From assembly GCA_004556705.1 (NCBI GenBank), contig SFGA01000015.1, forward strand, positions 1 through 36,674: a stretch of DNA of 36,674 nt, written 5' to 3'. This document shows positions 25,481-33,303 of the stretch, piece by piece (position 1 is the first letter of the stretch; each line of letters opens with the position of its first letter). The position numbers and the translations under genes were made by a program. Origin of the DNA: Ruminococcus sp. Its GTDB lineage: Bacteria > Bacillota > Clostridia > Oscillospirales > Acutalibacteraceae. The notes under the pieces were generated by a model that was not told where the DNA came from, did not search any database, and worked only from the letters and a program-made list of their open reading frames with translations.

Positions 25481-26485
25481 TTATTTATTATTTGCGAAAT
25501 ATTCGTCTAATTTTCTTTCAAGCTCGAGCCTTACCTGTTCTATATCCGCACCCTCAAGCTGACACGCCGCCATTGTCATGTGGCCGCCGCCCGAAAACGC
25601 TTCCATTATAAGTCGTACGTTTACCTCTCCGTTTGAGCGTGCCGAAATATTAACAGTATTATCAGTTTCAAACAGCACAAACGACGCCATAACATCACTT
25701 ACCATTAAAAGCTCATCCGCCGCCTGTGAACAAATAATTCTTATGTTATCGCTTTTGACCTTTGCCACAGAAATTGCGCAATTTTCATATTCGTATGCCG
25801 CAACGACAATTTTGCCCTTGAGCTTTTTATTTTTCAGCGAGTTGTTGAAAAATTGCTTGACCGCCGCAATATCCGCACCCGAAGAGCGAAGATATGCCGC
25901 ACATTCAAACGTCAGCGGAGTGGTTCTGAGCATAAAATCTCTTGTGTCGAGCATTATTCCCGAAAGCAAGGCATTCGCATAGACGGGCGTAAGATTTATC
26001 TTTTCATTACAATAGATAAGCTGCGTTACCATCTCGCTTGCCGAGGAAGCACTTGAATCCTGATAAAAAACGTGTGCGTCCTCAACACAGTCGCTTGATT
26101 TCTCGTGATGGTCTATAACGATTACGTCTCTTACGCTTTCGTAAATCTCACGGCTCTCAAAAAACGGCGCTCTGTGAGTATCGACAATTATAAGCAATGT
26201 ATTAGATTTTACAAGCTTCTTGCCCTCTTCAACGCTGACAAGCTCGCCGCCCAAATCATTCTTTTTAAGATGATTTACCAAAAGGGTCGCAAGGCTTGTT
26301 TTGACTGAAATGACAATTTTTGCACTCTTTCCGAGATCCTTGCAAAATTTCAACATTCCCACCGCAGCACCCAAAGAGTCACTATCCGAATACTTGTGAC
26401 CCATTATAAGCACATTTGAGGAATGGAGAATCGCCTTTTCAACCGCCGCACTTATGGGCTGTGCACGTTCGACATCGAAATTCAA
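25481..26485 (-). CDS. Stand-alone DHH-DHHA1 phosphodiesterase (GdpP catalytic core)
   Basis: Probably hydrolyses cyclic di-AMP or short nucleotides (pApA/nanoRNA) in the cytoplasm. The 334 residues align by eye with only the C-terminal half of GdpP: GHKYSDSDS (29-37), VDTHR (101-105), the DHH triad (125-127), D180 and the DHHA1 motif GGGH (299-302). The usual N-terminal TM, PAS and degenerate GGDEF domains are absent. The start is TTG; GGAGGTG, which overlaps the last codons and stop of the RNase J gene, is its ribosome site, so the two are translationally coupled. Position before rplI-dnaB is that of gdpP in other Firmicutes, which favours a GdpP relative over NrnA. No membrane segment is visible. 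Confidence 0.85.
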   Translation of the reverse strand: MNFDVERAQPISAAVEKAILHSSNVLIMGHKYSDSDSLGAAVGMLKFCKDLGKSAKIVISVKTSLATLLVNHLKKNDLGGELVSVEEGKKLVKSNTLLIIVDTHRAPFFESREIYESVRDVIVIDHHEKSSDCVEDAHVFYQDSSASSASEMVTQLIYCNEKINLTPVYANALLSGIMLDTRDFMLRTTPLTFECAAYLRSSGADIAAVKQFFNNSLKNKKLKGKIVVAAYEYENCAISVAKVKSDNIRIICSQAADELLMVSDVMASFVLFETDNTVNISARSNGEVNVRLIMEAFSGGGHMTMAACQLEGADIEQVRLELERKLDEYFANNK

Positions 26486-26487
26486 GC

Positions 26488-28362
26488 TTACACCTCCATA
26501 ATAATAGGCAAAACCATAGGACTGCGCCTTGTGGTCTGATAAATATGCTTTGAAACCGCATCACGAAGTCTGTTTTTTATCGTTCCGTGATCGGTAATTC
26601 TGTCATACATACAATCAGCAACAACGTCCTCGCAAAGCCGTCTTGTCTGGTCGAGCATTTGCTCGGACTCCCTGACGTATACGAAACCTCTTGTTATAAC
26701 CTCGGGTCCCGATATAACGTCGCCCGTTGCTCCGTCCATTGACAATACAATTATAACAATTCCGTCCTCTGCAAGCTTTGTTCTGTCCCTCAAAACAACG
26801 CTTCCGACATCGCCGACGCCTGTTCCGTCAACAAAGACCATACCCGAGGTAACCTCGCCCGCAACCTTGATTGCGTTCTCCGAAACCTCGATAGTTTTAC
26901 CGTTATCGGCTATGATTATGTTGCTCGGCTCAATTCCCATTGAACTTGCCAATGAAGCATGCTTTCTCAGATGCTTCTGCTCGCCGTGAACGGGAATGAA
27001 ATATTTAGGCTTTGTAAGGCTCATCATAATTTTAAGTTCTTCCTGACAAGCGTGTCCCGAAACGTGAACCTCGTACATTCTCTCATATACGACCTCTGCT
27101 CCCTGCTTCAAAAGCTCATCGACAACCTTGCCGACCATTTTCTCATTACCGGGGATAGGCGTTGCCGAGATGATTACATAGTCGTTAGGTCCTATATCAA
27201 CCTTTCTGTGCTCGGAAAATGCCATTCTGTAAAGAGCCGACATAGGCTCGCCCTGACTGCCCGTTGTAACAACTACCATTTTATCCGACGGGTACCTGTT
27301 TATCTGGTCAATGCCGACAAGTATGCCGTCGGGGATTTTTATATATCCGAGCTCTGCGGCAATGGTAACAACATTTTCAAGGCTTCTGCCCGAAAGTGCA
27401 ACCTTTCTGCCGAGCTTTTCCGCCGTATCGATAATCTGCTGTACTCTGTGAATATTTGAGGCAAAGGTCGCAACGATAAGACGTTTACCGTTTGCCTTTG
27501 CAAAAAGAGTTCCGAAGGTTTCGCCGACCTTGCTTTCGGACTCCGTAAAGCCGGGCTTTGCGGCATTCGTCGAATCCGACAAAAGACACAAAACGCCCTC
27601 GTTTCCGAGCTCTCCGAGCCTCGGCAGGTCAATTACGCCGCCGTCAATGGGTGTTGTATCAATCTTAAAGTCGCCCGTCTGAATTACCACGCCGGCAGGC
27701 GATTTGATTGCAAGTGCAACAGCGTCGGGAATTGAGTGGTTAACGTGAATAAGCTCAACCTCAAAACAGCCGAGATTTACCTTGTCGCCGGGATTTACAA
27801 CATTTAATTTAGCCTTATCAAGAAGTTTATGTTCCTTTAGTTTGCCCTCAATAAGTCCTATCGTCAGGCGTGTAGAATAAGCGGGAACGTTCATCTCCTT
27901 GAGAAGATATGCAAGTCCGCCGATATGATCCTCGTGTCCGTGAGTTATAAAAATACCCTTTATCTTGTCGGCATTCTGCACCGCATACGTGAAATCGGGA
28001 ATTACAAGGTCAACGCCGAGCATATCGGGGTCTGGGAATGCAAGTCCGCAATCGACAAGTATCATATCGCCCTGACATTCATAGAGCGTCATATTCTTTC
28101 CGACCTCGTTAAGGCCGCCTAGGAAAGAGATATTTATCGGTATATTGTTCTTCTTCGTTCTCTTTTTTCCTTTTTGATTTTGAGAGGGCTTTCTCGTGTA
28201 ATTCTTGCCCTTACTCTGTGTTTTTTGAGTTGTTTTCTTCTTGCCGTCCGAATTTCTTGGATAGCTCTTTTTACCCTGCGCCGCAACTGTATCCGAGGCT
28301 TTACGCTTCGTTTTATTCTGCGGAGCTTTTGGCTTGTTTTCATTCTTTTTTAAGTTTGCCAT
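26488..28362 (-). CDS. rnj: Ribonuclease J
   Basis: Metallo-beta-lactamase/beta-CASP ribonuclease with 5' exonuclease and endonuclease activity in mRNA decay and rRNA processing. The 624-residue protein carries the metal motif HGHEDHIGG (141-149), further metal ligands in HVNHSIPD and QTGDFKID, the beta-CASP signatures FASNIHRVQQIID and TTGSQGEPMSAL, and VSGHACQEELKIMM with PKYFIPVHGE. Residues 1-73 are a Lys/Asn/Gln-rich disordered-looking basic extension before the conserved core begins. AGGAGATT precedes the ATG. It leads the rnj-DHH-rplI-dnaB-tilS-hpt-ftsH run; 28363-28447 upstream is AT-rich and may hold a promoter, though none is clear. Confidence 0.95.
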   Translation of the reverse strand: MANLKKNENKPKAPQNKTKRKASDTVAAQGKKSYPRNSDGKKKTTQKTQSKGKNYTRKPSQNQKGKKRTKKNNIPINISFLGGLNEVGKNMTLYECQGDMILVDCGLAFPDPDMLGVDLVIPDFTYAVQNADKIKGIFITHGHEDHIGGLAYLLKEMNVPAYSTRLTIGLIEGKLKEHKLLDKAKLNVVNPGDKVNLGCFEVELIHVNHSIPDAVALAIKSPAGVVIQTGDFKIDTTPIDGGVIDLPRLGELGNEGVLCLLSDSTNAAKPGFTESESKVGETFGTLFAKANGKRLIVATFASNIHRVQQIIDTAEKLGRKVALSGRSLENVVTIAAELGYIKIPDGILVGIDQINRYPSDKMVVVTTGSQGEPMSALYRMAFSEHRKVDIGPNDYVIISATPIPGNEKMVGKVVDELLKQGAEVVYERMYEVHVSGHACQEELKIMMSLTKPKYFIPVHGEQKHLRKHASLASSMGIEPSNIIIADNGKTIEVSENAIKVAGEVTSGMVFVDGTGVGDVGSVVLRDRTKLAEDGIVIIVLSMDGATGDVISGPEVITRGFVYVRESEQMLDQTRRLCEDVVADCMYDRITDHGTIKNRLRDAVSKHIYQTTRRSPMVLPIIMEV

Positions 28363-28447
28363 TTGTAATCTCCTGTGCTTTTTACAAATTAAAATATATA
28401 ATTACGATGTTTTTTAAGACATACTTATAGATTATAATATAATACTA

Positions 28448-29635
28448 TTATTTGCCGTTTGTGTCAATGCTTTGGTTGATAAAACGCTCCATGGTAATAT
28501 CGCAAATTTCCTTTGAAATTTCATAATTTGCGGCTTCCGACATAATGTGAATTTTATTACCCGTCCTCGACGGTGTAACTGTCGCCCTACCCTTTGGATA
28601 ATCCAAAATCGCAACACCGTTTTTGATAATAATTCCGTTCTTTTCGCACTCACGGCTAAAGCTTGAAGCGTCAAACGGACTATCCGTTATTTTTCTTGAA
28701 ATGTAAAAATCGGGAAGCTCGCTTGATAGTTTTGCAACGCTTTTTCCTGTGTCGCATATCGTCCAAAGAAGTTTTATTGCCGCAAAAAGTCCGTCGGTTA
28801 AAAATGTACAATTATCAACCACCCGTTGAATATCGGCAGGCATTTCCGTATCAAAAAGAGAATATCTGTACACCTTTGCGCCCTCATTTTCGGCAATTTC
28901 CGACAAGGCAAACGGCGAATTGAACGGTACTGCAATATCGTTGCCGCTTTGAGTCTCATACTTTACCAAAATCGCAGAAATTCTGTCAAAGCTCAGCCAA
29001 CCGCAATCCCTGTGGAAAACAGAAAGCGATTTTCCGTCGTTGTTGATTTTCAAGGTCATTTCATCTCCCTGACGACATTCAAGGCGATAAAGACAGTCCT
29101 CCATAAGCGAGGATATTTTGTCGTTTTGACATTTTACAAAGCAAGATATATTTTTAAGCTCTCCCCGTGCCTGTCGCAAAAGCTGCCTTAAATACATCAT
29201 ACCCACGCCGTGCATTTCGGAAATTTCTCCGCAGAAAGCAGGCTTATCCTCAAGAAATTTACTGTTATTCATAATGCTTTCAATCTCGTTTTGAGCGTTT
29301 ATTGAAATCGGCAAGCCGTTTTTTCCGCAAATTCTTATGACCGTTTGCGCATTTTTTCGGCTTATGAAAATTCCCGAGTCCAACGAGCAAAATTTGACAA
29401 GATATTGAAATTGTGCGTAGAAGCTCTCTCCGAAATCCCACACTCTGCTCGATGCTGACGAAAGTGCGCCCATAATCGAATATGCCGCCGATTTTGCGGC
29501 TCTGCTGCCATCTGTTGCAACGCCTGTTTTTTTACCTATACCACTCAATCCAACGGCCGTACCGATAGCCGAAATATCATTTGTGTAAAGCTTATCGCCT
29601 TTACATATAAAGCTGCTGTTATCAAAATCCGTCAT
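28448..29635 (-). CDS. Degenerate alpha-D-phosphohexomutase-like protein
   Basis: The 395-residue protein follows the four-domain plan of phosphoglucomutase/phosphomannomutase but with key loops lost. Domain 1 is seen at about 38-100 (GVATDGSRAAKSAAYSIMGA, then LDSGIFISRKN where active enzymes have TASHNP, so the phosphoserine loop is gone). Domain 2 keeps WLSFDRISAILVKY (213-226), but the metal loop DGDxDR is replaced by NNDGKS. Domain 3 keeps TDGLFAAIKLLWTI (280-293) and GKSVAKLSSELPDFY (297-311) without a GEESGH sugar loop. Domain 4 has VTPSRTGNKIHIMSEAAN (353-370), a variant of the RPSGTEPK phosphate loop. It is probably a pseudoenzyme with a binding or regulatory role. The ATG at 29635 is chosen because GGGGG lies 7 bp upstream. 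It precedes the RNase J gene by 85 bp on the same strand. Confidence 0.75.
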   Translation of the reverse strand: MTDFDNSSFICKGDKLYTNDISAIGTAVGLSGIGKKTGVATDGSRAAKSAAYSIMGALSSASSRVWDFGESFYAQFQYLVKFCSLDSGIFISRKNAQTVIRICGKNGLPISINAQNEIESIMNNSKFLEDKPAFCGEISEMHGVGMMYLRQLLRQARGELKNISCFVKCQNDKISSLMEDCLYRLECRQGDEMTLKINNDGKSLSVFHRDCGWLSFDRISAILVKYETQSGNDIAVPFNSPFALSEIAENEGAKVYRYSLFDTEMPADIQRVVDNCTFLTDGLFAAIKLLWTICDTGKSVAKLSSELPDFYISRKITDSPFDASSFSRECEKNGIIIKNGVAILDYPKGRATVTPSRTGNKIHIMSEAANYEISKEICDITMERFINQSIDTNGK

Positions 29636-29707
29636 AGCTTTTCCCCCTGTTTTCATATAGTTTTTAATATATTGTTGCCTGTATGACCCTTTTATAATCT
29701 TTGCCTG

Positions 29708-29736
29708 TTGTAAAACGGGGAAAACAATGGTAGAAT
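29708..29736 (+). promoter_or_regulatory. Promoter of rnhA
   Basis: TTGTAA (29708-29713) and TAGAAT (29731-29736) with a 17-nt spacer, upstream of rnhA in the divergent gap with the phosphohexomutase-like gene. Confidence 0.5.
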
Positions 29737-29806
29737 TACAGTTATATTTTATAAAAAAGCGTGTACCGTTTTTGAAACGTACCGCATTTGATTTTGAGGT
29801 GTAAAA

Positions 29807-30253
29807 ATGAGCCCTAAACCTTTTGTTGAAATGTTTACAGACGGAGCCTGCTCGGGCAATCCCGGTCCCGGCGGTTGGGGTACTGTTTTAAGATGCAACG
29901 GAAAAGAAAAGGAGCTGTCGGGCGGCGAAGCGCAAACGACCAACAACCGTATGGAGCTGACAGCCGTTATTGAAGGTTTGAAAGCACTTAAACGTCCCTG
30001 TAATGTTAAGCTCACAACCGATTCAAAATATGTCGGCGATGCGATAAAGCTCGGCTGGGCTAAATCCTGGAAAGCAAACGGTTGGAAAAAAAGCGACAAA
30101 AAACCTGCTCTCAATGCCGATCTTTGGGAAGAACTGTTAACCCTGCTTGATATTCACAACGTCGAAATTGTTTGGGTAAAAGGGCACGCAGGTCATCCCG
30201 AAAACGAACGCTGCGACACGCTCGCCGTGATACAATCTAAAAAATTTCAATAA
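29807..30253 (+). CDS. rnhA: Ribonuclease HI
   Basis: Degrades the RNA strand of RNA/DNA hybrids (R-loops and primer remnants). The 148-residue protein has all catalytic carboxylates of the type 1 family: D12 in TDGACSGNPGPGGWG, E50 in NNRMEL, D72 in TTDSKYV and D137 in ENERCD, with H127 in KGHAGH. It also has the basic substrate-handling segment KSWKANGWKKSDKKP typical of E. coli-like RNase HI. GAGGTG precedes the ATG. Single-gene unit, divergent from the phosphohexomutase-like gene. Confidence 0.96.
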   Translation: MSPKPFVEMFTDGACSGNPGPGGWGTVLRCNGKEKELSGGEAQTTNNRMELTAVIEGLKALKRPCNVKLTTDSKYVGDAIKLGWAKSWKANGWKKSDKKPALNADLWEELLTLLDIHNVEIVWVKGHAGHPENERCDTLAVIQSKKFQ

Positions 30254-30278
30254 TATTGCGTTAACATACAAATTTTTA

Positions 30279-30308
30279 TTGATTTTATCGGTTTTTATGT
30301 GCTAAAAT
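30279..30308 (+). promoter_or_regulatory. Promoter of the GPH transporter gene
   Basis: TTGATT (30279-30284) and TAAAAT (30303-30308) with an 18-nt spacer. A transcript starting near 30315 would leave too short a leader for a start at GTG 30327, which supports the downstream TTG start. Confidence 0.45.
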
Positions 30309-30356
30309 ACTATTATATTCGTCTGCGTGTCAGACATAATGTTAGGATGTGGTTTT

Positions 30357-31895
30357 TTGGCAACCTCTGAAGTTATTGAAACAACCGAAACCGAGCTTGA
30401 GAACGAAGTCGAAAAAGAAATTGAAAAAGCCTCGGCAGGTAACAGAAGATACCTCAGACCGAGCGAAATAGTAGCTTTTCTTTTAACAACCTTCGGTCAG
30501 AAAAACCTGAGCCAATTCGTTGACTCGTATAGGCAATTCTTTATGATAAGCTTCTTGGGCATATCAGGTAAGGCATACGGACTTATTGTTTTCTTCGAGT
30601 CCATATATGATGCTCTTGATGACTCACTCTCAGGTCTTATCATTGACAGAACCAGAACACGTTGGGGCAGACTTCGCCCTTATATGATTATTACCGTCCC
30701 CATTTGGGCAATTTCGACAATGATGCTGTTTACTACGCCCTCTTTCCTTTCGGGACAGACTCAAAAGATTGTTTGGGCAATAATCTCCATTTTCGCATAT
30801 AACCTCGGAATGTCCTACTTCGGTGCGTGGAATATTCTGCTTTACAATATCACTCCTAACATTAAAGAGCGTGACAACCTTATCGCAACCTCAAAATTCT
30901 TTGAGCTCTTCGGCGTATGGGTTCCCTCGCTTCTCCCTGTATTTATATCGCTTACCAAAGGTAAGGTCGGTATGCAGAGCATCTACACCTCCTTTGCGAT
31001 TGTAATGGTCGCTATCGCTTCCGTTACTGCGATTTACGGCTTCTTTGCAATGCGTGAAAGAGTTCCGCTTGCTTCCCGTGAGCAAATGCAGGAAATCGGT
31101 ATTCTTGAATCCTTCAAAAATGCCTTTAAGAATAAACCGATGTTTATTTCGGTCATCGCAAACTTCTTTAACGGCTTTAAGAGCGTCGGTGCTTCAACCG
31201 AAAGCTTCTTCTGGCTTCACAACACAGGAAGCCTTTTCCACGGAACGCTTGCAGGTCTTTTCACAGGACTTCCGAACTATATAGTCACACCCTTAACCCC
31301 CAAGCTTATACGTAAATTCGGTGCAAGAAATACGGCGCTCGGCGCAGGTGTTTTCGGCGGTGTTGCATATACGCTTATGTTTATAATCGGCTACAAACCG
31401 TTCGGAAGCTACGACGAAACACTCCCCTGCGTGCTCAATATGATTTACATAACGCTTATGCTTACAATTTGCGGACTTCCAAACTGCGTAATCCGTGTTT
31501 GTCAGGCGGTTTTGCAGGGCGACGTTTACGATTACAGCGAATGGAAATACGGCGTTCGTAACGAGGCGCTTGTTCAGACCGTTACAAACTATTTCGGAAA
31601 GCTCGCAAATGCGGTTACGGGACTTCTTTCAGGTCTTGTAATTACACTTGTCGGATATGTTGCTCATAAGGACGCACTCGGCGACGTAATCCGTGAAACA
31701 AACCCGACAGTCCTCAGAGGCTTCTTTGCGGTATTCGCTCTTATGCCTGCTATCGCAAGATTTTTGTTCGGTATTTCGTGGATATTCTTCCCCGTTCACG
31801 GCGAGTTCAAGGAAAAGATGCTTGCCGACCTTGAGGAGAGAAGAGCGCAGAGAGTAAACGAGCTCGAAGCTTCCGACAAAAAGACAGAGGAATAA
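30357..31895 (+). CDS. GPH-family (MelB-like) sugar:cation symporter
   Basis: Twelve-TM major-facilitator-type permease for glycosides, pentosides or uronides. The GPH/MFS_2 signature is clear as DALDDSLSGLIIDRTRTRWG followed by RLRPY after TM2. Further hydrophobic helices run to the C-terminus, which ends in a charged cytosolic tail (KEKMLADLEERRAQRVNELE). The N-terminus is an acidic Glu/Thr-rich stretch of about 30 residues before TM1. I place the start at TTG 30357 because TTAGGATG lies just upstream; GTG 30327 would add ten residues but lacks a ribosome site. The substrate is unknown; the uronate isomerase gene across the convergent repeat island makes uronides or related sugars a reasonable guess. 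Confidence 0.9.
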   Translation: MATSEVIETTETELENEVEKEIEKASAGNRRYLRPSEIVAFLLTTFGQKNLSQFVDSYRQFFMISFLGISGKAYGLIVFFESIYDALDDSLSGLIIDRTRTRWGRLRPYMIITVPIWAISTMMLFTTPSFLSGQTQKIVWAIISIFAYNLGMSYFGAWNILLYNITPNIKERDNLIATSKFFELFGVWVPSLLPVFISLTKGKVGMQSIYTSFAIVMVAIASVTAIYGFFAMRERVPLASREQMQEIGILESFKNAFKNKPMFISVIANFFNGFKSVGASTESFFWLHNTGSLFHGTLAGLFTGLPNYIVTPLTPKLIRKFGARNTALGAGVFGGVAYTLMFIIGYKPFGSYDETLPCVLNMIYITLMLTICGLPNCVIRVCQAVLQGDVYDYSEWKYGVRNEALVQTVTNYFGKLANAVTGLLSGLVITLVGYVAHKDALGDVIRETNPTVLRGFFAVFALMPAIARFLFGISWIFFPVHGEFKEKMLADLEERRAQRVNELEASDKKTEE

Positions 31896-31908
31896 AATTA
31901 AATATTAA

Positions 31909-31953
31909 CCATAACAAAAAGCGCTCACTTTTCGTGAGTGCTTTTTGTTATGG
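31909..31953. terminator. Bidirectional intrinsic terminator after the GPH transporter
   Basis: A 20-bp stem with one G.T pair (31909-31928 with 31934-31953) and a 5-nt loop. The A run on the left and TTTTTGTTATGG on the right make it usable in both directions. Confidence 0.85.
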
Positions 31954-31991
31954 TTTTGTAAAGCCAAATTGGAATATGATAATTTTCGGCT

Positions 31992-32463
31992 GAAACGACG
32001 ACATGGCAGGGCGGTGGCTTGCTGCCGCCGTTAGATTGTTGTTGATATATGACTGTTTTCGGCTGATATAATATTGAAATATCAGCACAACCGTAGGGAC
32101 AACCCTTGCGGTTGTCCGACAAAGCCTTCCTCTGACGGGCAACATATGCGACCGCCGCCTGTGGCGGATAAAGGGAGCATCTGTTGGCGCAGCGGTCGAT
32201 TTTGTGCGGCGCTTCAAGCCGCATAAACAAAATCGGGACACCGCAAGAGGGCAATAGCTGTTGAGCGTAGCGAAACTGAAGGAGAGAGAGCAATAAATAT
32301 CAAACTTTCGTTATCTCTCCCTCAGTCATTTTTCTGCGAAAAACGACAGCTCCCTCGTCAGAGGGAGCCTATGTTTGTGCTAAATTTTCAATTTGTTATA
32401 TACCGTTAGTTGTTATATATTCGCTGATTTCCACGGCGGCAGCAAGCCACCGCCCTACACGGT
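31992..32463. repeat. Repeat island C: composite of the same modules as islands A and B
   Basis: Non-coding, between the convergent transporter and HAD genes. The 20-mer GGCGGTGGCTTGCTGCCGCC occurs at 32010-32029 and inverted at 32435-32454. Module 32091-32126 matches island B 16585-16620 inverted with 2 of 36 mismatches. Positions 32273-32370 match island A 1-98 with 3 mismatches. Positions about 32340-32400 also match the reverse complement of about 16425-16485 in island B. An imperfect long hairpin has arms 32197-32210 and 32218-32235 (9+5 bp with a 4-nt bulge). Another hairpin, CCGCC-TGT-GGCGG, lies at 32155-32167. No coding sequence is credible here. Confidence 0.85.
32339..32368 (-). 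terminator. Repeat-borne terminator-like hairpin (island C)
   Basis: On the minus strand GCTCCCTC-TGAC-GAGGGAGC (32349-32368) is followed by TGTCG and five T (32339-32343). It is oriented to stop leftward transcription from uxaC and the HAD gene. Confidence 0.5.
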
Positions 32464-32475
32464 TGGATATATAAT

Positions 32476-33291
32476 TCAATTTACATATTCCTCGACTGCT
32501 CTTGCGAGTCCGTCGTTGGCGTTGCTGTCGGCTTGATAATTTGCGACGTTTTTGATCTCATCAATCGCATTACCCATAGCAAAGGAGTATTTCACAAATT
32601 TGAGCATCTCATAATCGTTCATTGCATCGCCAAATGCCATAACATTACTCTTATCAACGCCGATTTTCTTGCAAAAGCCGTCAAGTGCCGTGCCCTTGTT
32701 TACATTCGGTGCGGTTATCTCGATTTCATCGGGCAAGGACGACGTAATATAAAGTTTCCGCTTCTCAAATTCGGGAATTAACTTACTTCTGTGCTCATCA
32801 CTCACGCTGTAAAGTGCGATTATCTCGGCACATTCGCCCTTCAAATCGCTTGTAAGCTTATCCGAAACTACCGAAAGTCGTGTAAATTCATTAAGAAAAT
32901 CCTGCGGAAGTCCGTGATTTACATAATATCCCATCTTGTCGTTTTGAAGAAAAATTTTGCCGTCAACATAGAGGTTATAATAAATCGGAAAGCCGTCAAG
33001 CAGAGTGAGAATTTCCTCGGTATGCTCCGCCGAAATGCAGTTTTTGTATATATTCTTCCTTGCGTTCCTGTCAAAAACCGCTGCGCCGTTAGAATAAATT
33101 ACATAATCCACGAACGGCACCTGCGAGGTTACATTATCTGTAAATGTAAGAGTTCTGCCCGTTGCAATTGCGATTTTAACACCGTTATCATGCGCCGTTT
33201 TCAACGCATTTTTAGTGCGCTTGCTCACAGTCTGGTGGTCGGGCGACATAAGCGTACCGTCAAGGTCTGTTACAATTAGTTTTACTGCCAT
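32476..33291 (-). CDS. Cof-type HAD-superfamily phosphatase
   Basis: Cytoplasmic hydrolase of small phosphorylated metabolites (sugar phosphates, flavin or nucleotide phosphates; the exact substrate cannot be told). The 271-residue protein has HAD motif I DLDGT with the two aspartates D9 and D11, motif II ATGR, a type IIB cap domain (about 85-185), the motif III lysine in NKGTALDGF and motif IV GDAMNDYEML. GGAGA precedes the ATG. It begins 12 bp after uxaC on the same strand, so it is probably co-transcribed and might remove phosphate from a sugar-acid intermediate; that role is a guess. Confidence 0.93.
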   Translation of the reverse strand: MAVKLIVTDLDGTLMSPDHQTVSKRTKNALKTAHDNGVKIAIATGRTLTFTDNVTSQVPFVDYVIYSNGAAVFDRNARKNIYKNCISAEHTEEILTLLDGFPIYYNLYVDGKIFLQNDKMGYYVNHGLPQDFLNEFTRLSVVSDKLTSDLKGECAEIIALYSVSDEHRSKLIPEFEKRKLYITSSLPDEIEITAPNVNKGTALDGFCKKIGVDKSNVMAFGDAMNDYEMLKFVKYSFAMGNAIDEIKNVANYQADSNANDGLARAVEEYVN

Positions 33292-33303
33292 TATATTCTC
33301 CGA

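Noticed and set aside
31925..32293. Frames of about 100-120 codons within island C
   Set aside because: They are made entirely of repeat modules and a terminator hairpin, with no ribosome site and no coding-like composition.
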